Counted from the stretch's first letter, positions 51,978 to 60,786 are shown. The stretch is 64,000 bases of DNA from JAXLXE01 sp046328115 (GCA_046328115.1 JAXLXE010000004.1:1-64000), one strand, 5' to 3'. Made by a program: numbers and translations. The notes: generated by a model from the letters alone, not told the origin.

Positions 51978-52979
51978 TCAGCGCACAAACGGCCGATCGG
52001 CCGGCCGGGAGCCAACGAAATCAGGGCCGCCCAGCAGGTTGGGATCAATGGCGCCTGCGTCCGCTATCGAATCGAGCTGCTCGCGCGTCAGGTTTGCGCC
52101 AAACGGCGCAACGTTCCAGGCAACTTCGTGCGGCCTGGCCATGCCGATGATCGTCATGTCCAGGAGCGGCTCGGTGTACGCAAAGGCGCAGGCGGCGACG
52201 GGCAGACGGGTACCCAGCTCGGCACACCGAGCTTCCATCTTGCGCACGGCGTCCATCACCTCAGGAATGGCCGGCTGATACGAGTAGACGGCGCCCTCCA
52301 CCGCCCCAGTGGCCAGGATGTTTCCCGCGAACGGCGCCGCCAGCACTGTGCCAAGGTTCTTTGCTTTCGCCTTGGCCAGCAGACCTGTTGTCTTCGCCAC
52401 TCGAAGCAGCAACGTGTACAGCCGTGGGAACTGGATGATGTCGAACTCGCCGGAGTCCACCGCGATCTCCAGCGGCTTGATGGTCTGTGTGGCGATGCCG
52501 ACGTGCCCAACCAGGCCCTCGGACTGGAGCTTGCGAAGCCCCTCGAGCGCGCCGCCCGGGCCGAGCACCTCCTGCATGTGCTGCTCATGTCGCGGGTCGT
52601 GGACGAACAACAGCGGGAGCTTCTGCAGGCGCAATGCCTTCAAGCTGCGCTCGGCGTGCGCTCGGAACGCATCCGCGGTGAACTCGCCGCGGCCAAACTT
52701 CGTGGCGATGATCAGGTCAGCCGGCGGATTCGCCTCTGGCAACAGCCGGCCCAGGTCATCCTCGTTCTGGTACTGGTCCGCCGTGTCTACATAGCGGATC
52801 CCCGCCTCGAACGCCGTACGCAGGACATCCACCAGCGCGCGCTCGTTCGCGACACGCGCGATCTCCGGCCCAACCTTGCCCCAGCCAAACGTCCCCAGCG
52901 CGAGTCTGGTGGTCTTCAGGCCGGTCCGGCCCAGCGTTGTCAGCGGGATCTTCGGCAGGCTCGTCGTCTCACTGGTCAT
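51978..52979 (-). CDS. Aldo/keto reductase (paralogue with full tetrad)
   Basis: A 333-residue reductase of the same subgroup and identical length as that at 39292, with many shared blocks (EGLRKLQSEGLVGHVGIATQ, FDIIQFPRLYTLL). The tetrad is complete: Asp and Tyr in YVDTADQYQNED, Lys in IIATKFGRG, His in LLFVHDPRHEQ. The ATG at 52979 follows GATGAGGACCGCC. It is divergent from the Tm-1-like gene and convergent with mocR. Probably oxidises a sugar or reduces an aldehyde, as in D-threo-aldose dehydrogenase-like relatives (inference). Confidence 0.87.
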   Translation of the reverse strand: MTSETTSLPKIPLTTLGRTGLKTTRLALGTFGWGKVGPEIARVANERALVDVLRTAFEAGIRYVDTADQYQNEDDLGRLLPEANPPADLIIATKFGRGEFTADAFRAHAERSLKALRLQKLPLLFVHDPRHEQHMQEVLGPGGALEGLRKLQSEGLVGHVGIATQTIKPLEIAVDSGEFDIIQFPRLYTLLLRVAKTTGLLAKAKAKNLGTVLAAPFAGNILATGAVEGAVYSYQPAIPEVMDAVRKMEARCAELGTRLPVAACAFAYTEPLLDMTIIGMARPHEVAWNVAPFGANLTREQLDSIADAGAIDPNLLGGPDFVGSRPADRPFVR

Positions 52980-53084
52980 GGCGGTCCTCATCTCCGGTGA
53001 TTGGCTCCGGAGCGCGCCCGCGTCGGCGCGCTCACCAGCTTGCGAGTGGGCCACTGTGCGTGGCCATTCGAGCTCGGACGGCTA

Positions 53085-53153
53085 TTGTATAGCACGTTGT
53101 CCGCGTTGTACATTGGGCGCGGCCGACATTGTGTAACGTTTGTCAGGTACAAA
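53085..53153. promoter_or_regulatory. TTGT-repeat control region between divergent genes
   Basis: TTGT occurs at 53085, 53097, 53106, 53129 and 53140, mostly in steps of 9-12 bases or 23. The last forms the inverted repeat TTTGT-N5-ACAAA (53139-53153). This patch is unusually AT-rich for the window and lies between the aldo/keto reductase and Tm-1-like genes. MocR regulators often bind repeated short elements, so it is a candidate target; this is inference. Confidence 0.4.
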
Positions 53154-53234
53154 CCGGCTCCAATTGTGGGCCGGGGAGCGCCGGGCAACGATCAACGTTG
53201 GCAAATCGCCACCAACGGCCCCTTGGAGAGGATC

Positions 53235-54476
53235 GTGCAGAGTAGCAAGACGGTGGTCCTCCTGGCGACGCTCGACACCAAGGGTGACGAGATGCGATTC
53301 GTGAAGGAGCTGATCGAGGCGCGCGGGCTACGCACGCTCGTCGTTGACACCGGAGTACGGGGTGAGCCCGCGTTCCCTGCCGATGTCTCGCGCGCCCAGG
53401 TGGCCCAGGCCGCGGGAGAGGACGTCGCCGCCCTCGCGGCGGCGCGCGACCGAGGACGCGCGGCCGGCGTGATGGGCCAGGGCGCGGCCTCGATCGTCGC
53501 CGACCTCCACCAGCGGGGCGAGCTCGACGGCTTGCTGGCCATTGGCGGCGGGACAGGCAGCTCGATCGCCAACCCGGCGCTGATCGCGCTACCGCTGGGC
53601 GTGCCGAAGATGCTGGTGACCGTCCGTTCGGCGATTGACTACCGCACGACCCTGGCACGGAAGGACGTCACGGTGGTGTATGCCGTGACCGACATCCTGG
53701 GGCTCAATCCGGTCCTGCGGCGAATCCTGAGCAACGCGGCCGGCGCCATCAGCGGCATGGTGGAGCAGACATTCGCGGAGCCGCCGGCCCGGCCGCTGGT
53801 GGCGGTCACCTCATTCGGCGTGACCACGCCCGCCGCCATGCGTTGCCGCCAGCTTCTGCTGGATCACGGATTCGAGGTGGTCGTGTTTCCGGCAACCGGC
53901 ACCGGGGGGCTCAGCCTGGAAGAGCTGATCGACGAAGGTACGGTGCAGGCCGTCCTGGACCTGACCACATCAGAGCTGGCCGACGAATTGTGCGGCGGCT
54001 CTGCCACCGCGGGGCCCCACCGGCTCGAGGCCGCCGCCCGTCGCGGCATACCGCAGGTGGTCGTCCCGGGCGCCATGGATTTTGTGAACTGGCGTGACCC
54101 TGAGCAGATCCCAGCGCGCTACAAGGACAGGCTCTTTTACTACCACACCCCGACCACCGCGTTGATGCGCACCACCGCGGAAGAGAACGCCATTCTGGGC
54201 CGTCAGGTAGGTGAGCGCGTTGGCCGGTCGTCCGGGCCGGCCATAGTGCTGATCCCCACGCGTGGTTACTCAGACTACGACCAGGAGGGCCGCGTCTTCT
54301 TCGACCCTGCCGCTGACCGGGCGTTCGTCGACGGACTGCGCGCGGCCATCGGGGATCGCGTGCCCATCGTCGAAATAGACGCCCACGTGAACGATCCCGC
54401 GTTTGCATCGACCGCCGTCACCCATCTCGTGGGCCTGATGGGCGAAAGGCAGCCGGACGGAGCGTCTATGGCCTGA
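53235..54476 (+). CDS. Tm-1-like ATP-binding protein (UPF0261), second copy
   Basis: A 413-residue homologue of the protein at 44895. Blocks: VVLLATLDTKGDEMRFVKEL, LLAIGGGTGSSIANPALIAL, SFGVTTPAAMRCRQLLLDHG, LTTSELADELCGG, GIPQVVVPGAMDFVNW. It differs in the region after the glycine-rich motif (TVRSAIDYRTTLARKDVTVV, where the other copy has VSTLGSRDGSTDIMVM), so the two may recognise different ligands. GTG at 53235 is preceded by GGAGAGG; the frame further upstream is not used. It leads the second set and precedes a TIM-barrel gene by 128 bases. Confidence 0.85.
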   Translation: MQSSKTVVLLATLDTKGDEMRFVKELIEARGLRTLVVDTGVRGEPAFPADVSRAQVAQAAGEDVAALAAARDRGRAAGVMGQGAASIVADLHQRGELDGLLAIGGGTGSSIANPALIALPLGVPKMLVTVRSAIDYRTTLARKDVTVVYAVTDILGLNPVLRRILSNAAGAISGMVEQTFAEPPARPLVAVTSFGVTTPAAMRCRQLLLDHGFEVVVFPATGTGGLSLEELIDEGTVQAVLDLTTSELADELCGGSATAGPHRLEAAARRGIPQVVVPGAMDFVNWRDPEQIPARYKDRLFYYHTPTTALMRTTAEENAILGRQVGERVGRSSGPAIVLIPTRGYSDYDQEGRVFFDPAADRAFVDGLRAAIGDRVPIVEIDAHVNDPAFASTAVTHLVGLMGERQPDGASMA

Positions 54477-54604
54477 TCGAACACGGATCACACCGTCAGC
54501 CCCATCCGCCTGGCGATCTTGGCGCCACCGCCAAAGTTGCCGTTCCGCTCGCCGGCCGCGACCAGACGCAGCGCCAGAGCACAGCACAAGAAGGGACAGT
54601 GAGC

Positions 54605-55450
54605 ATGACGCTTGAGCATTCGTTCACCAGGACCGAGATCCTCGATCGGCTCCACGCCAGCATCAAGGCCAGGAAGCCCATCGTCGGCGCCGGCTGCAGT
54701 GCGGGCATCGTGGCCAAGGCGGCTGAGTTGGGTGGCGCCGACTTCCTCGTGGTGTACAGCACGGGACGGTCGCGAATCATGGGGCTGCCGACCACGCAGA
54801 TCGGCCACTCCAACACCGTCACGCTGGAGATGTTCGACGAGATCGAAAACGTGGTGAACAACACCCCGATCATCGTGGGCATCGAGGCTCAGGACCCCAC
54901 CTGCCTGAGCCTTCAACGCCTCCTGGACAAGTTCCGGAACAGGGGATTCAGCGGCCTGATCAATTTCCCCGGCCTCGGCCAACAGCTCGAGACCCGGGGC
55001 ACGATGCGCGAGGACGTCGGCCTGGGCTTCTCGCGGGAAGTGGACCTGATCCGGCTGGCGCGCAGCCAGGACTTCTTCACGACCGCGTACGCGTACAACG
55101 TCGAAGCGGCACGCCGTCTGGCCGCGGGCGGTGTGGACGTGCAGATCGCCCACGTCGGCTGGACCACGGGCGGCCTGGCCGGGCGCTCTCGCTCGGGAGC
55201 ACCGTCGCTGGAGGCAGCGGCGGAGCACGTCCAGGCGATCATCGAAGTGACGAAGCGTGAGAACCCAGACTGCATCTGCCTGGCTCACGGCGGGCCCTAC
55301 GACATTCCGGAGAACACTTCAAAGCTCTACGAGATGACGGACGCGGTCGGCTTCGTCGGAGCCTCGAGCATCGAGCGCATTCCGATCGAGCGGGCGGTGC
55401 GTGACGCGGTGGCCGAGTTCAAATCTTCGCCGATGCCGCGGCTCAAGTAG
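54605..55450 (+). CDS. PEP-hydrolase-like TIM-barrel protein (paralogue 4), partner of Tm-1-like
   Basis: A 281-residue TIM-barrel protein. Features: GAGCSAGIVAKAAELGGADF, VYSTGRSRIMGLPTTQIGHS, IAHVGWTTGGLAG, ICLAHGGPYDIPENTSKLYE, GFVGASSIERIPIERAV. It keeps all blocks shared with paralogues 2 and 3. The ATG at 54605 is preferred; a GTG 6 bases upstream is also possible. It follows the second Tm-1-like gene on the same strand, repeating the arrangement at 44895/44024. Function unknown. Confidence 0.83.
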   Translation: MTLEHSFTRTEILDRLHASIKARKPIVGAGCSAGIVAKAAELGGADFLVVYSTGRSRIMGLPTTQIGHSNTVTLEMFDEIENVVNNTPIIVGIEAQDPTCLSLQRLLDKFRNRGFSGLINFPGLGQQLETRGTMREDVGLGFSREVDLIRLARSQDFFTTAYAYNVEAARRLAAGGVDVQIAHVGWTTGGLAGRSRSGAPSLEAAAEHVQAIIEVTKRENPDCICLAHGGPYDIPENTSKLYEMTDAVGFVGASSIERIPIERAVRDAVAEFKSSPMPRLK

Positions 55451-55532
55451 GTCAACGCTAACCAGAAGTCGGCGTGTTCCCCGCTCCGTCGATCGCGACG
55501 GGGCGGGGCATCCGCGGGGAGGAATCCGCTTC

Positions 55533-56228
55533 ATGAGACTCGTGCTGTGGGACGTCGACGGTACTTTGATGAACTCGCGCGGGATCATCCGCGAGGCCCG
55601 CAAACGGGCGCTGCGCGAGGTGTACGGCATCGAGGGCGAGCTCGGGCGGGTCGCGGGCGGTGGCATGACGGATCCCCAGCTCACGCTGGCCACCGTTGCC
55701 CTCCACGGCTGGGAGGAGAACGCGGCCGTGGAGCTGCTCGACGCGTTCCGGGAAGCGTATGTCGACGGGCTGCATCAGCTCCGTGGCGCGCTCGCCGAAG
55801 ATCTGCAGGTGCTGCCGGGAGTAACAGAGACCATCGACCGCCTCCACACCCTGGGGGCAATGCAGTCACTCCTTACGGGAAACTATCAGGAGGCGGCCCG
55901 ACTAAAGGTCGGCGCCGTGGGACTGGATCGACGGCTCCAGATCGAGCTAGGCGCGTTCGGAAGCGACAACCGAGATCGCCTTCAACTTGTACCGGTGGCC
56001 CTGGAACGAGCACAGCGACTGCGCGAGCCTGGGTTGACCGCGGCGGACATCGTGGTCATCGGCGATTCCCCGCGCGACATCGCCTGCGCTCGAGCGGGAG
56101 GCGCACGCGCCGTGGCCGTCGCAACGGGAGCGCACGCCGCCCAAGAGCTAGCGGAGCACCGGCCAGACTGTCTGCTCGCTGACCTCAGCGACTCGGCGGC
56201 CGCCGCCGCGGCCATCCTCGGGCGCTGA
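55533..56228 (+). CDS. HAD-superfamily phosphatase
   Basis: A 231-residue haloacid-dehalogenase-type hydrolase. Motif I is VLWDVDGTLMNSRG (nucleophile first Asp, acid/base second Asp), motif II is in SLLTGNYQE, and motif IV is IVVIGDSPRDIACARAGGAR. The helical cap lies between about 20 and 90, as in phosphoglycolate phosphatase-like enzymes. GGGGAGGAATCCGCTTC precedes the ATG at 55533. It follows the TIM-barrel gene by 82 bases and probably ends the second transcript; it could dephosphorylate a pathway intermediate. Confidence 0.87.
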   Translation: MRLVLWDVDGTLMNSRGIIREARKRALREVYGIEGELGRVAGGGMTDPQLTLATVALHGWEENAAVELLDAFREAYVDGLHQLRGALAEDLQVLPGVTETIDRLHTLGAMQSLLTGNYQEAARLKVGAVGLDRRLQIELGAFGSDNRDRLQLVPVALERAQRLREPGLTAADIVVIGDSPRDIACARAGGARAVAVATGAHAAQELAEHRPDCLLADLSDSAAAAAAILGR

Positions 56229-56436
56229 GCGCGCCCGACACCGGCAGCCGACGGGCAATCACTCCAAGTGTCGCACCCGGATCTCCATCACCAGATGGCA
56301 TTAGGCCAGGGTCTCCGCATCGGCCAGTAGCCGATCCGGTCGCGGCGCGTGCTCCAGGCACCAGTCCGCTTGCTGGATCGGTACCAGAGCACGGACTAGA
56401 CCGCGCGGCATAACAGCGCGTTCGACGCCGGACAGC

Positions 56437-57483
56437 TCAGTCCACGAGAGACTGGAGCAGCGGTCCACCTCGACACTCGGTGCGAAACCTGGCCACCAGC
56501 TCCAGAGCCGTGCCGGTGGGATTCGTTAATGGCCCCGTCTCCACGCCCCGCCACACGTGGCTCGCGTCCGGTGTCGCGACGAACGCCTGAAGGTAGATCC
56601 CGTTCGGCCCGACCCGACCGTGTGCCGCGATCGGCGTGCGGCAGCCGCCGTTCAGCGCCCGCAGGAACGCGCGCTCCGCCGTCACCGCCGCCCGCGACTC
56701 TGCATCGTCGATTGTCGCCAGCAGTTCCCGTATCGCGGCGTCATCCCTTCGGCATTGCGCGCCCAGTGCTCCCTGGCCAACCGCCGGAACGAATTGCTCG
56801 ATCGGCAGCCGCGTGGCGCGGGCGTCGAGCACGCCCAGGCGCTCCAGCCCGGCGGCGGCGAGAACCAGGGCGTCAACGTGTCCCGCGTCGAGCTTCCGCA
56901 CACGGGTCTCCACGTTCCCCCGCACGGGGACAACCCGCGCATCCGGCCTGACGGCGAGGAGCTGAGCCGCCCTACGCGGGCTGCTGGTGCCCACAAGCGC
57001 GCCGGCTGGCAATCCCGAGATTGCCCCGTAGCGTGAGACAAAGACGTCATGGGCGGCTCCGCGCCGTGGGATCGCCGCGAGCGTGAGCGCGGGATTCAAG
57101 GCGCTCGGTAGGTCCTTCAGGCTGTGGACTGCCCACTCAGCGTGCCCCGCCAGCAGCTCGTCCTCAACCGCCCGCGTGAACACGCCATCCGTGGCCGCCA
57201 GCTCAACCAGCGGCGTCGCGCGGTCACGGTCACCATGGGTCGCGACGATCTGAAACGGCACGCTGAGCCCCGGCCAACGACGCCGCAGCAGATCGACTAC
57301 CGTGGTCGCCTGGGCCCGGGACAAGCGACTTCCCCGTAGCGCTAGTCGCAGCGGGTTGCCCGGCACCCACTGCGTCGTGGGCGGGGTTGGGCTTGCCCGG
57401 CTGACACGCTCATCCGTCAGCACGCTGTCATCCGTCCCCGGGCTCCGGGTGGGGCCGGTCGCCATTCGATGCCGCGCACGCAT
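56437..57483 (-). CDS. hemC: Hydroxymethylbilane synthase (porphobilinogen deaminase)
   Basis: A 348-residue enzyme that joins four porphobilinogens into hydroxymethylbilane in tetrapyrrole biosynthesis. Family motifs: LRLALRGSRLSRAQATTVVD, WAVHSLKDLPSALNP, VGTSSPRRAAQLLAVRPDAR, VVPVRGNVETRVRKLDAG, VPAVGQGALGAQCR. The dipyrromethane cofactor attaches to the Cys in LNGGCRTPIAAHG near residue 279. The N-terminal 45 residues are a poorly conserved extension, so the true start may be ATG 57465 or later. The 208 bases after it (56229-56436) hold no supportable gene. Divergent from a radical SAM gene cluster. Confidence 0.92.
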   Translation of the reverse strand: MRARHRMATGPTRSPGTDDSVLTDERVSRASPTPPTTQWVPGNPLRLALRGSRLSRAQATTVVDLLRRRWPGLSVPFQIVATHGDRDRATPLVELAATDGVFTRAVEDELLAGHAEWAVHSLKDLPSALNPALTLAAIPRRGAAHDVFVSRYGAISGLPAGALVGTSSPRRAAQLLAVRPDARVVPVRGNVETRVRKLDAGHVDALVLAAAGLERLGVLDARATRLPIEQFVPAVGQGALGAQCRRDDAAIRELLATIDDAESRAAVTAERAFLRALNGGCRTPIAAHGRVGPNGIYLQAFVATPDASHVWRGVETGPLTNPTGTALELVARFRTECRGGPLLQSLVD

Positions 57484-57738
57484 TCCACCGCCGCAATTCG
57501 CAGACGTGATGTTCGCCCGTAGTGTCGCAGCTCCCCGATGTCATTGGCGTGAATGTCAGATCGGCAAGCGTGAACGCTGCGTTACAGGGGCCACGCCCGC
57601 GCGTCGGCCTGGCTGGCGAAGCGGCCTTCGAGATAGGTGCATCGCCTTAACGGCCCTGTTACGACCTTCGCCGGACTGTTCACCCTGGTGTTACCCGGCG
57701 CATGGCACGCTGGCCAGAGTACACGGGAGGTCAGCGCG

Positions 57739-57921
57739 ATGGAGCCAGCCATCGAGCTCCTAGTGGGATTAGGACTTCTGCTCACAACGGCGGTAGCCCT
57801 GCTTGCCAGCTGGTATCTGGCCAGCGATCCGGTCGTCCGAGCGGCCGGGTCGGGGACTGCCGCGGCTGGACGGGCGGCTCACGGACGCGGGACCCGCGCC
57901 CGGACCCGCCGGAAGCGGTGA
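57739..57921 (+). CDS. Small single-pass membrane protein (60 aa)
   Basis: A 60-residue ORF with ATG at 57739 and GGGAGGTCAGCGCG as a good ribosome site. Residues 4-28 (AIELLVGLGLLLTTAVALLA, then SWYLAS) form one membrane helix, and the tail is very basic (GRGTRARTRRKR). I do not recognise the family. It ends 11 bases before the AhbC/NirJ-like gene, suggesting co-transcription. It could be a membrane anchor or chaperone for a tetrapyrrole enzyme; that is inference. Confidence 0.55.
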   Translation: MEPAIELLVGLGLLLTTAVALLASWYLASDPVVRAAGSGTAAAGRAAHGRGTRARTRRKR

Positions 57922-57932
57922 AAGGACGCGAG

Positions 57933-59129
57933 ATGCTTGGCGTAACACGGTTGTTGGGCGGCGTTCGGACGGAGACAGATCACCTACGATACGGCCCCGA
58001 GCAGCAGGCAGCCTGGCATCGCCCCGTGGTCGTATGGACGGTGACGCGTCGGTGCAATCTCGCGTGTATCCACTGCTACGCCGCGGCCGCGAATACCAGC
58101 TTCCCCGGCGAGCTCACCACGGACGAGGGCAAAGCGCTGTTGACCGACCTGGCCAGTTTCGGTGTCCCCGTCGTGCTGCTCTCGGGCGGCGAGCCACTCA
58201 TCCGCCCAGACATTCTGGAGCTGGCGCGATTTGCGCGCTCGCTGGGGCTGCGGATCACCATCTCCACCAACGGGACGCTGATCACCGCCGATCTCGCCAG
58301 CCAGCTCGCCGAGATCGGTGTCGGCTACGTCGGCATTAGTCTGGACGGCGTAGACGAGACGCACGACTATTTCCGCGGTCAGACCGGGGCCTTCGAAGCC
58401 GCGCTGCGCGGGATCCGGCACTGCAAGTCCGCCGGAATCCGGGTCGGCGTTCGGCTCACGCTCACTCGCCACACGGTTGGCGATCTGCCCAGACTCTTCG
58501 ACCTGATCGAGCGTGAGGGGATCAATCGGGTGTGCTTCTACCACCTGGTCCCCTCCGGTCGCGGTCGGCTGTTGCTGCGCGACCTCCTCTCGCCGGACGA
58601 GATGCGGAACGCGGTGGAGGACATCTTCCGCCGCGCGATGGAGTACACGGAGCGGGGCGTCCCGATTGAGCTGCTGACGGTGGACAACCACGCGGACGCC
58701 GCGTTCCTCACGCTCTGGCTGGAGCGCCAGCGTGGGCCTGCCGCCGCGGCGCAGGCCCGCGCCGTCCTCGGGCGAAGTGGTGGTAATCGTTCGGGAATCG
58801 CGATTGGCCACATTGACAATCGCGGTGACGTCCACCCCGACCAGTTCTGGTGGTCATGCAAGCTCGGCAACGTGCGCGAGCGTCCGTTCAGCGCTATCTG
58901 GTCTGATCCATCCCATCCCATCCTGGCGGGTCTCCGTGACCGACGCCCTTTGCTAAAGGGCAGGTGCGGTGCGTGCCATTTTCTGGATGTGTGCAACGGC
59001 AATTTCCGTTCGCGGGCGGCCACGATGACGGGCGATCCGTGGGCGCCAGATCCGAGCTGCTATCTCACTGACGACGAGATCGGGGTGGGGCAGGCTGCCA
59101 CCCCGAAGGAGGTAGCCGTTGGCACCTGA
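57933..59129 (+). CDS. Radical SAM/SPASM enzyme, AhbC/NirJ-like
   Basis: A 398-residue radical SAM enzyme. The [4Fe-4S]-SAM motif is CNLACIHCYAAA (Cys-X3-Cys-X2-Cys), SGGEPLIRPDI binds SAM, and the C-terminal SPASM-type Cys cluster is in GRCGACHFLDVCNGNFRSRA. CFYHLVPSGRGR, LLTVDNHADAA, and VHPDQFWWSCKLGNV match the siroheme-derived haem biosynthesis enzymes AhbC (12,18-didecarboxysiroheme deacetylase) and NirJ (heme d1). Neighbouring hemC supports a tetrapyrrole role. AAAGGACGCGAG precedes the ATG at 57933. The other ahb genes (ahbA/B) are not in view. Confidence 0.78.
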   Translation: MLGVTRLLGGVRTETDHLRYGPEQQAAWHRPVVVWTVTRRCNLACIHCYAAAANTSFPGELTTDEGKALLTDLASFGVPVVLLSGGEPLIRPDILELARFARSLGLRITISTNGTLITADLASQLAEIGVGYVGISLDGVDETHDYFRGQTGAFEAALRGIRHCKSAGIRVGVRLTLTRHTVGDLPRLFDLIEREGINRVCFYHLVPSGRGRLLLRDLLSPDEMRNAVEDIFRRAMEYTERGVPIELLTVDNHADAAFLTLWLERQRGPAAAAQARAVLGRSGGNRSGIAIGHIDNRGDVHPDQFWWSCKLGNVRERPFSAIWSDPSHPILAGLRDRRPLLKGRCGACHFLDVCNGNFRSRAATMTGDPWAPDPSCYLTDDEIGVGQAATPKEVAVGT

Positions 59130-59337
59130 TCGGCCGTACCGCCAGCCCGCCGCGATCCGCCGCGCGTCCGAAGTACAGTGCGAGGCGGTGCTCACGGCAA
59201 TCGCGTGCCGCACGGGAATCGATGGCTACCGCGCTGTCTGTTCGGACCGCGGGATCGAGACGCCGCGGCCGCGCTATTTCGATGGGACCAACAGACAATG
59301 GGAGACCGCGAACCTCCTGAGCCACGTGGCAGTCTAG
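59119..59337 (+). CDS. Small unknown protein overlapping the radical SAM gene (72 aa)
   Basis: A 72-residue ORF starting at TTG 59119 with AAGGAGG 7 bases upstream; it overlaps the preceding gene by 11 bases, so it is likely translationally coupled. Content: three Cys (VQCEAVLTAIACRTGID, AVCSDRG), Arg/Pro-rich sections, and the ending WETANLLSHVAV. Codon third positions are GC-rich like real genes here. No family recognised. It could be a small accessory protein; a peptide substrate of the neighbouring radical SAM enzymes is an alternative. Confidence 0.5.
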   Translation: MAPDRPYRQPAAIRRASEVQCEAVLTAIACRTGIDGYRAVCSDRGIETPRPRYFDGTNRQWETANLLSHVAV

Positions 59338-59414
59338 TGCCCACGTCACCTGGCATCGGCCTGGTGCCGCTGCCATGCTATCCGTCGGGCGCTCGTCCAG
59401 ACTCCACCGTGCCG

Positions 59415-60722
59415 CTAGCGGCATGGTGTGGCTGGGGAGCCCACCGCCGGCTGTGGCTCGTAAGCGCAGCTCGGATCGGATTCCAGCGGGTCCCCGGTCA
59501 TGGCCCACGCGCGAGCGCGGCTGCCGCCACAGATCGCGGCGAAGGGGCACTGACCGCATTTCCCGATGAGCCGTGCCGGGTCTCGGAGCGACCGCATCAG
59601 CGGATGATCGCGGTACAGGTCGACGATCGATGTCTCCCGGACGTTGCCAACCGGTATCTGGAGGAAACCGCTGGGATACACATCGCCCACGTGCGAGACG
59701 AAGGCGAAGCCCTTGCCGTCGTTGACGCCCTGCTGTTGTGGGGCGCGACCCTCGCGGAACGCGTAGCCGGCACCCGTGGCCTCCCAGCGGACCTCGTCAG
59801 TGGGGACGTCTGGACTAAGCCCGCGTGCCCGACGCTCTTGCTGCACCACGATTCGGCGGTAGTGCTGCGCGGCCGTGGTGCGGACGCGGAATCCCACCCG
59901 CCGCGACAGCTCGTACAGCCACTCCAGCACGACCTCGGTCTCCCCGGCGTCGAGCATGTCGCCTCGCTGGCCGCGGCCGGTGGGAACCAGGAAGAACACG
60001 TTCCAAACCTGGACGTCCAGGGTCTCCAGGAGCGCCGCTATCTCGGTCAGCTCGCGGGCGTTGTAGCGCGTGACGGTGGTGCCAATCTGCAACGGCAGTC
60101 CCAGCGAGCGCGTTGCGCGAGCGATCTCGATGGTGCGAGCGAACGAGCCGGGCACGCCGCGAAACATGTCGTGGGTTTCGCGGGTCCCATCCAGGCTCAC
60201 GTGGATCATGGAGATGCCAATCTCGCTGAACGCCGCCAGCCGGCTCTCCGTGGCCAGCGCGGTGGCGGAGGGCGAGAGACCGATCCGCAGGCCTCTGCTC
60301 GCGGCGTGCCGCGCAAGATCCGGCAGGTCGCGCCGCATGAAAGGATCGCCGCCGGTGAGGATCAGAATGGGCTTACCCAGACGCACAAGGTCATCGATCA
60401 ACGCCTTGCCCGCTTCCGTGCTCAGCTCGTTGCGATCGCGTTGAGGGATGGCGCACGCCCGACAGTGCCTGCACGCCAGAGCGCACGCGCGGGTTGTCTC
60501 CCACGCCACCACGTACGGCGTCTTCGCGAAGTCCACGTCGAAATAGCCAGGATGCGATCGGATGGAATCGCCCGTTTGCTCTCCTCCGTGCAGTGCGCCG
60601 CGCGCGGCGACCGGCGTGGGAGGGTCGGCCGCACCCGGGTGCCCCAGGCGGTGCGGCGGGGGGGACGCATTCAGGTGCCCGCCCGGCGCAAAACTGTTGC
60701 TCTGCTCGTGCATGATCGCCAT
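59415..60722 (-). CDS. Radical SAM/SPASM protein (TIGR04053-like)
   Basis: A 435-residue radical SAM enzyme. The cluster motif is CALACRHCRACAI (Cys-X3-Cys-X2-Cys), ILILTGGDPFMRRDL binds SAM, and the SPASM-type ending is GKCGQCPFAAICGGSRARAW. WNVFFLVPTGRG, GFAFVSHVGDVYPSGFLQIP and GNVRETSIVDLYRDHP match the TIGR04053 group, related to haem d1/AhbD-type proteins and often found near tetrapyrrole genes. CCGGAGGCTAGTAC precedes ATG 60722. An N-terminal 60-residue extension is low in conservation. It converges with the plus-strand genes from 57739 on, and is divergent from the kinase gene. Confidence 0.8.
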   Translation of the reverse strand: MAIMHEQSNSFAPGGHLNASPPPHRLGHPGAADPPTPVAARGALHGGEQTGDSIRSHPGYFDVDFAKTPYVVAWETTRACALACRHCRACAIPQRDRNELSTEAGKALIDDLVRLGKPILILTGGDPFMRRDLPDLARHAASRGLRIGLSPSATALATESRLAAFSEIGISMIHVSLDGTRETHDMFRGVPGSFARTIEIARATRSLGLPLQIGTTVTRYNARELTEIAALLETLDVQVWNVFFLVPTGRGQRGDMLDAGETEVVLEWLYELSRRVGFRVRTTAAQHYRRIVVQQERRARGLSPDVPTDEVRWEATGAGYAFREGRAPQQQGVNDGKGFAFVSHVGDVYPSGFLQIPVGNVRETSIVDLYRDHPLMRSLRDPARLIGKCGQCPFAAICGGSRARAWAMTGDPLESDPSCAYEPQPAVGSPATPCR

Positions 60723-60786
60723 GTACTAGCCTCCGGGTCGCTGCCTCTCCAGGCTCGCGCGCTCACTTCGATGCTGGCACGCGGAC

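Noticed and set aside
56301..56411. 36-codon minus-strand frame after hemC (MPRGLVRALVPIQQ)
   Set aside because: Too short, no ribosome site; codon use is acceptable but nothing else supports it.
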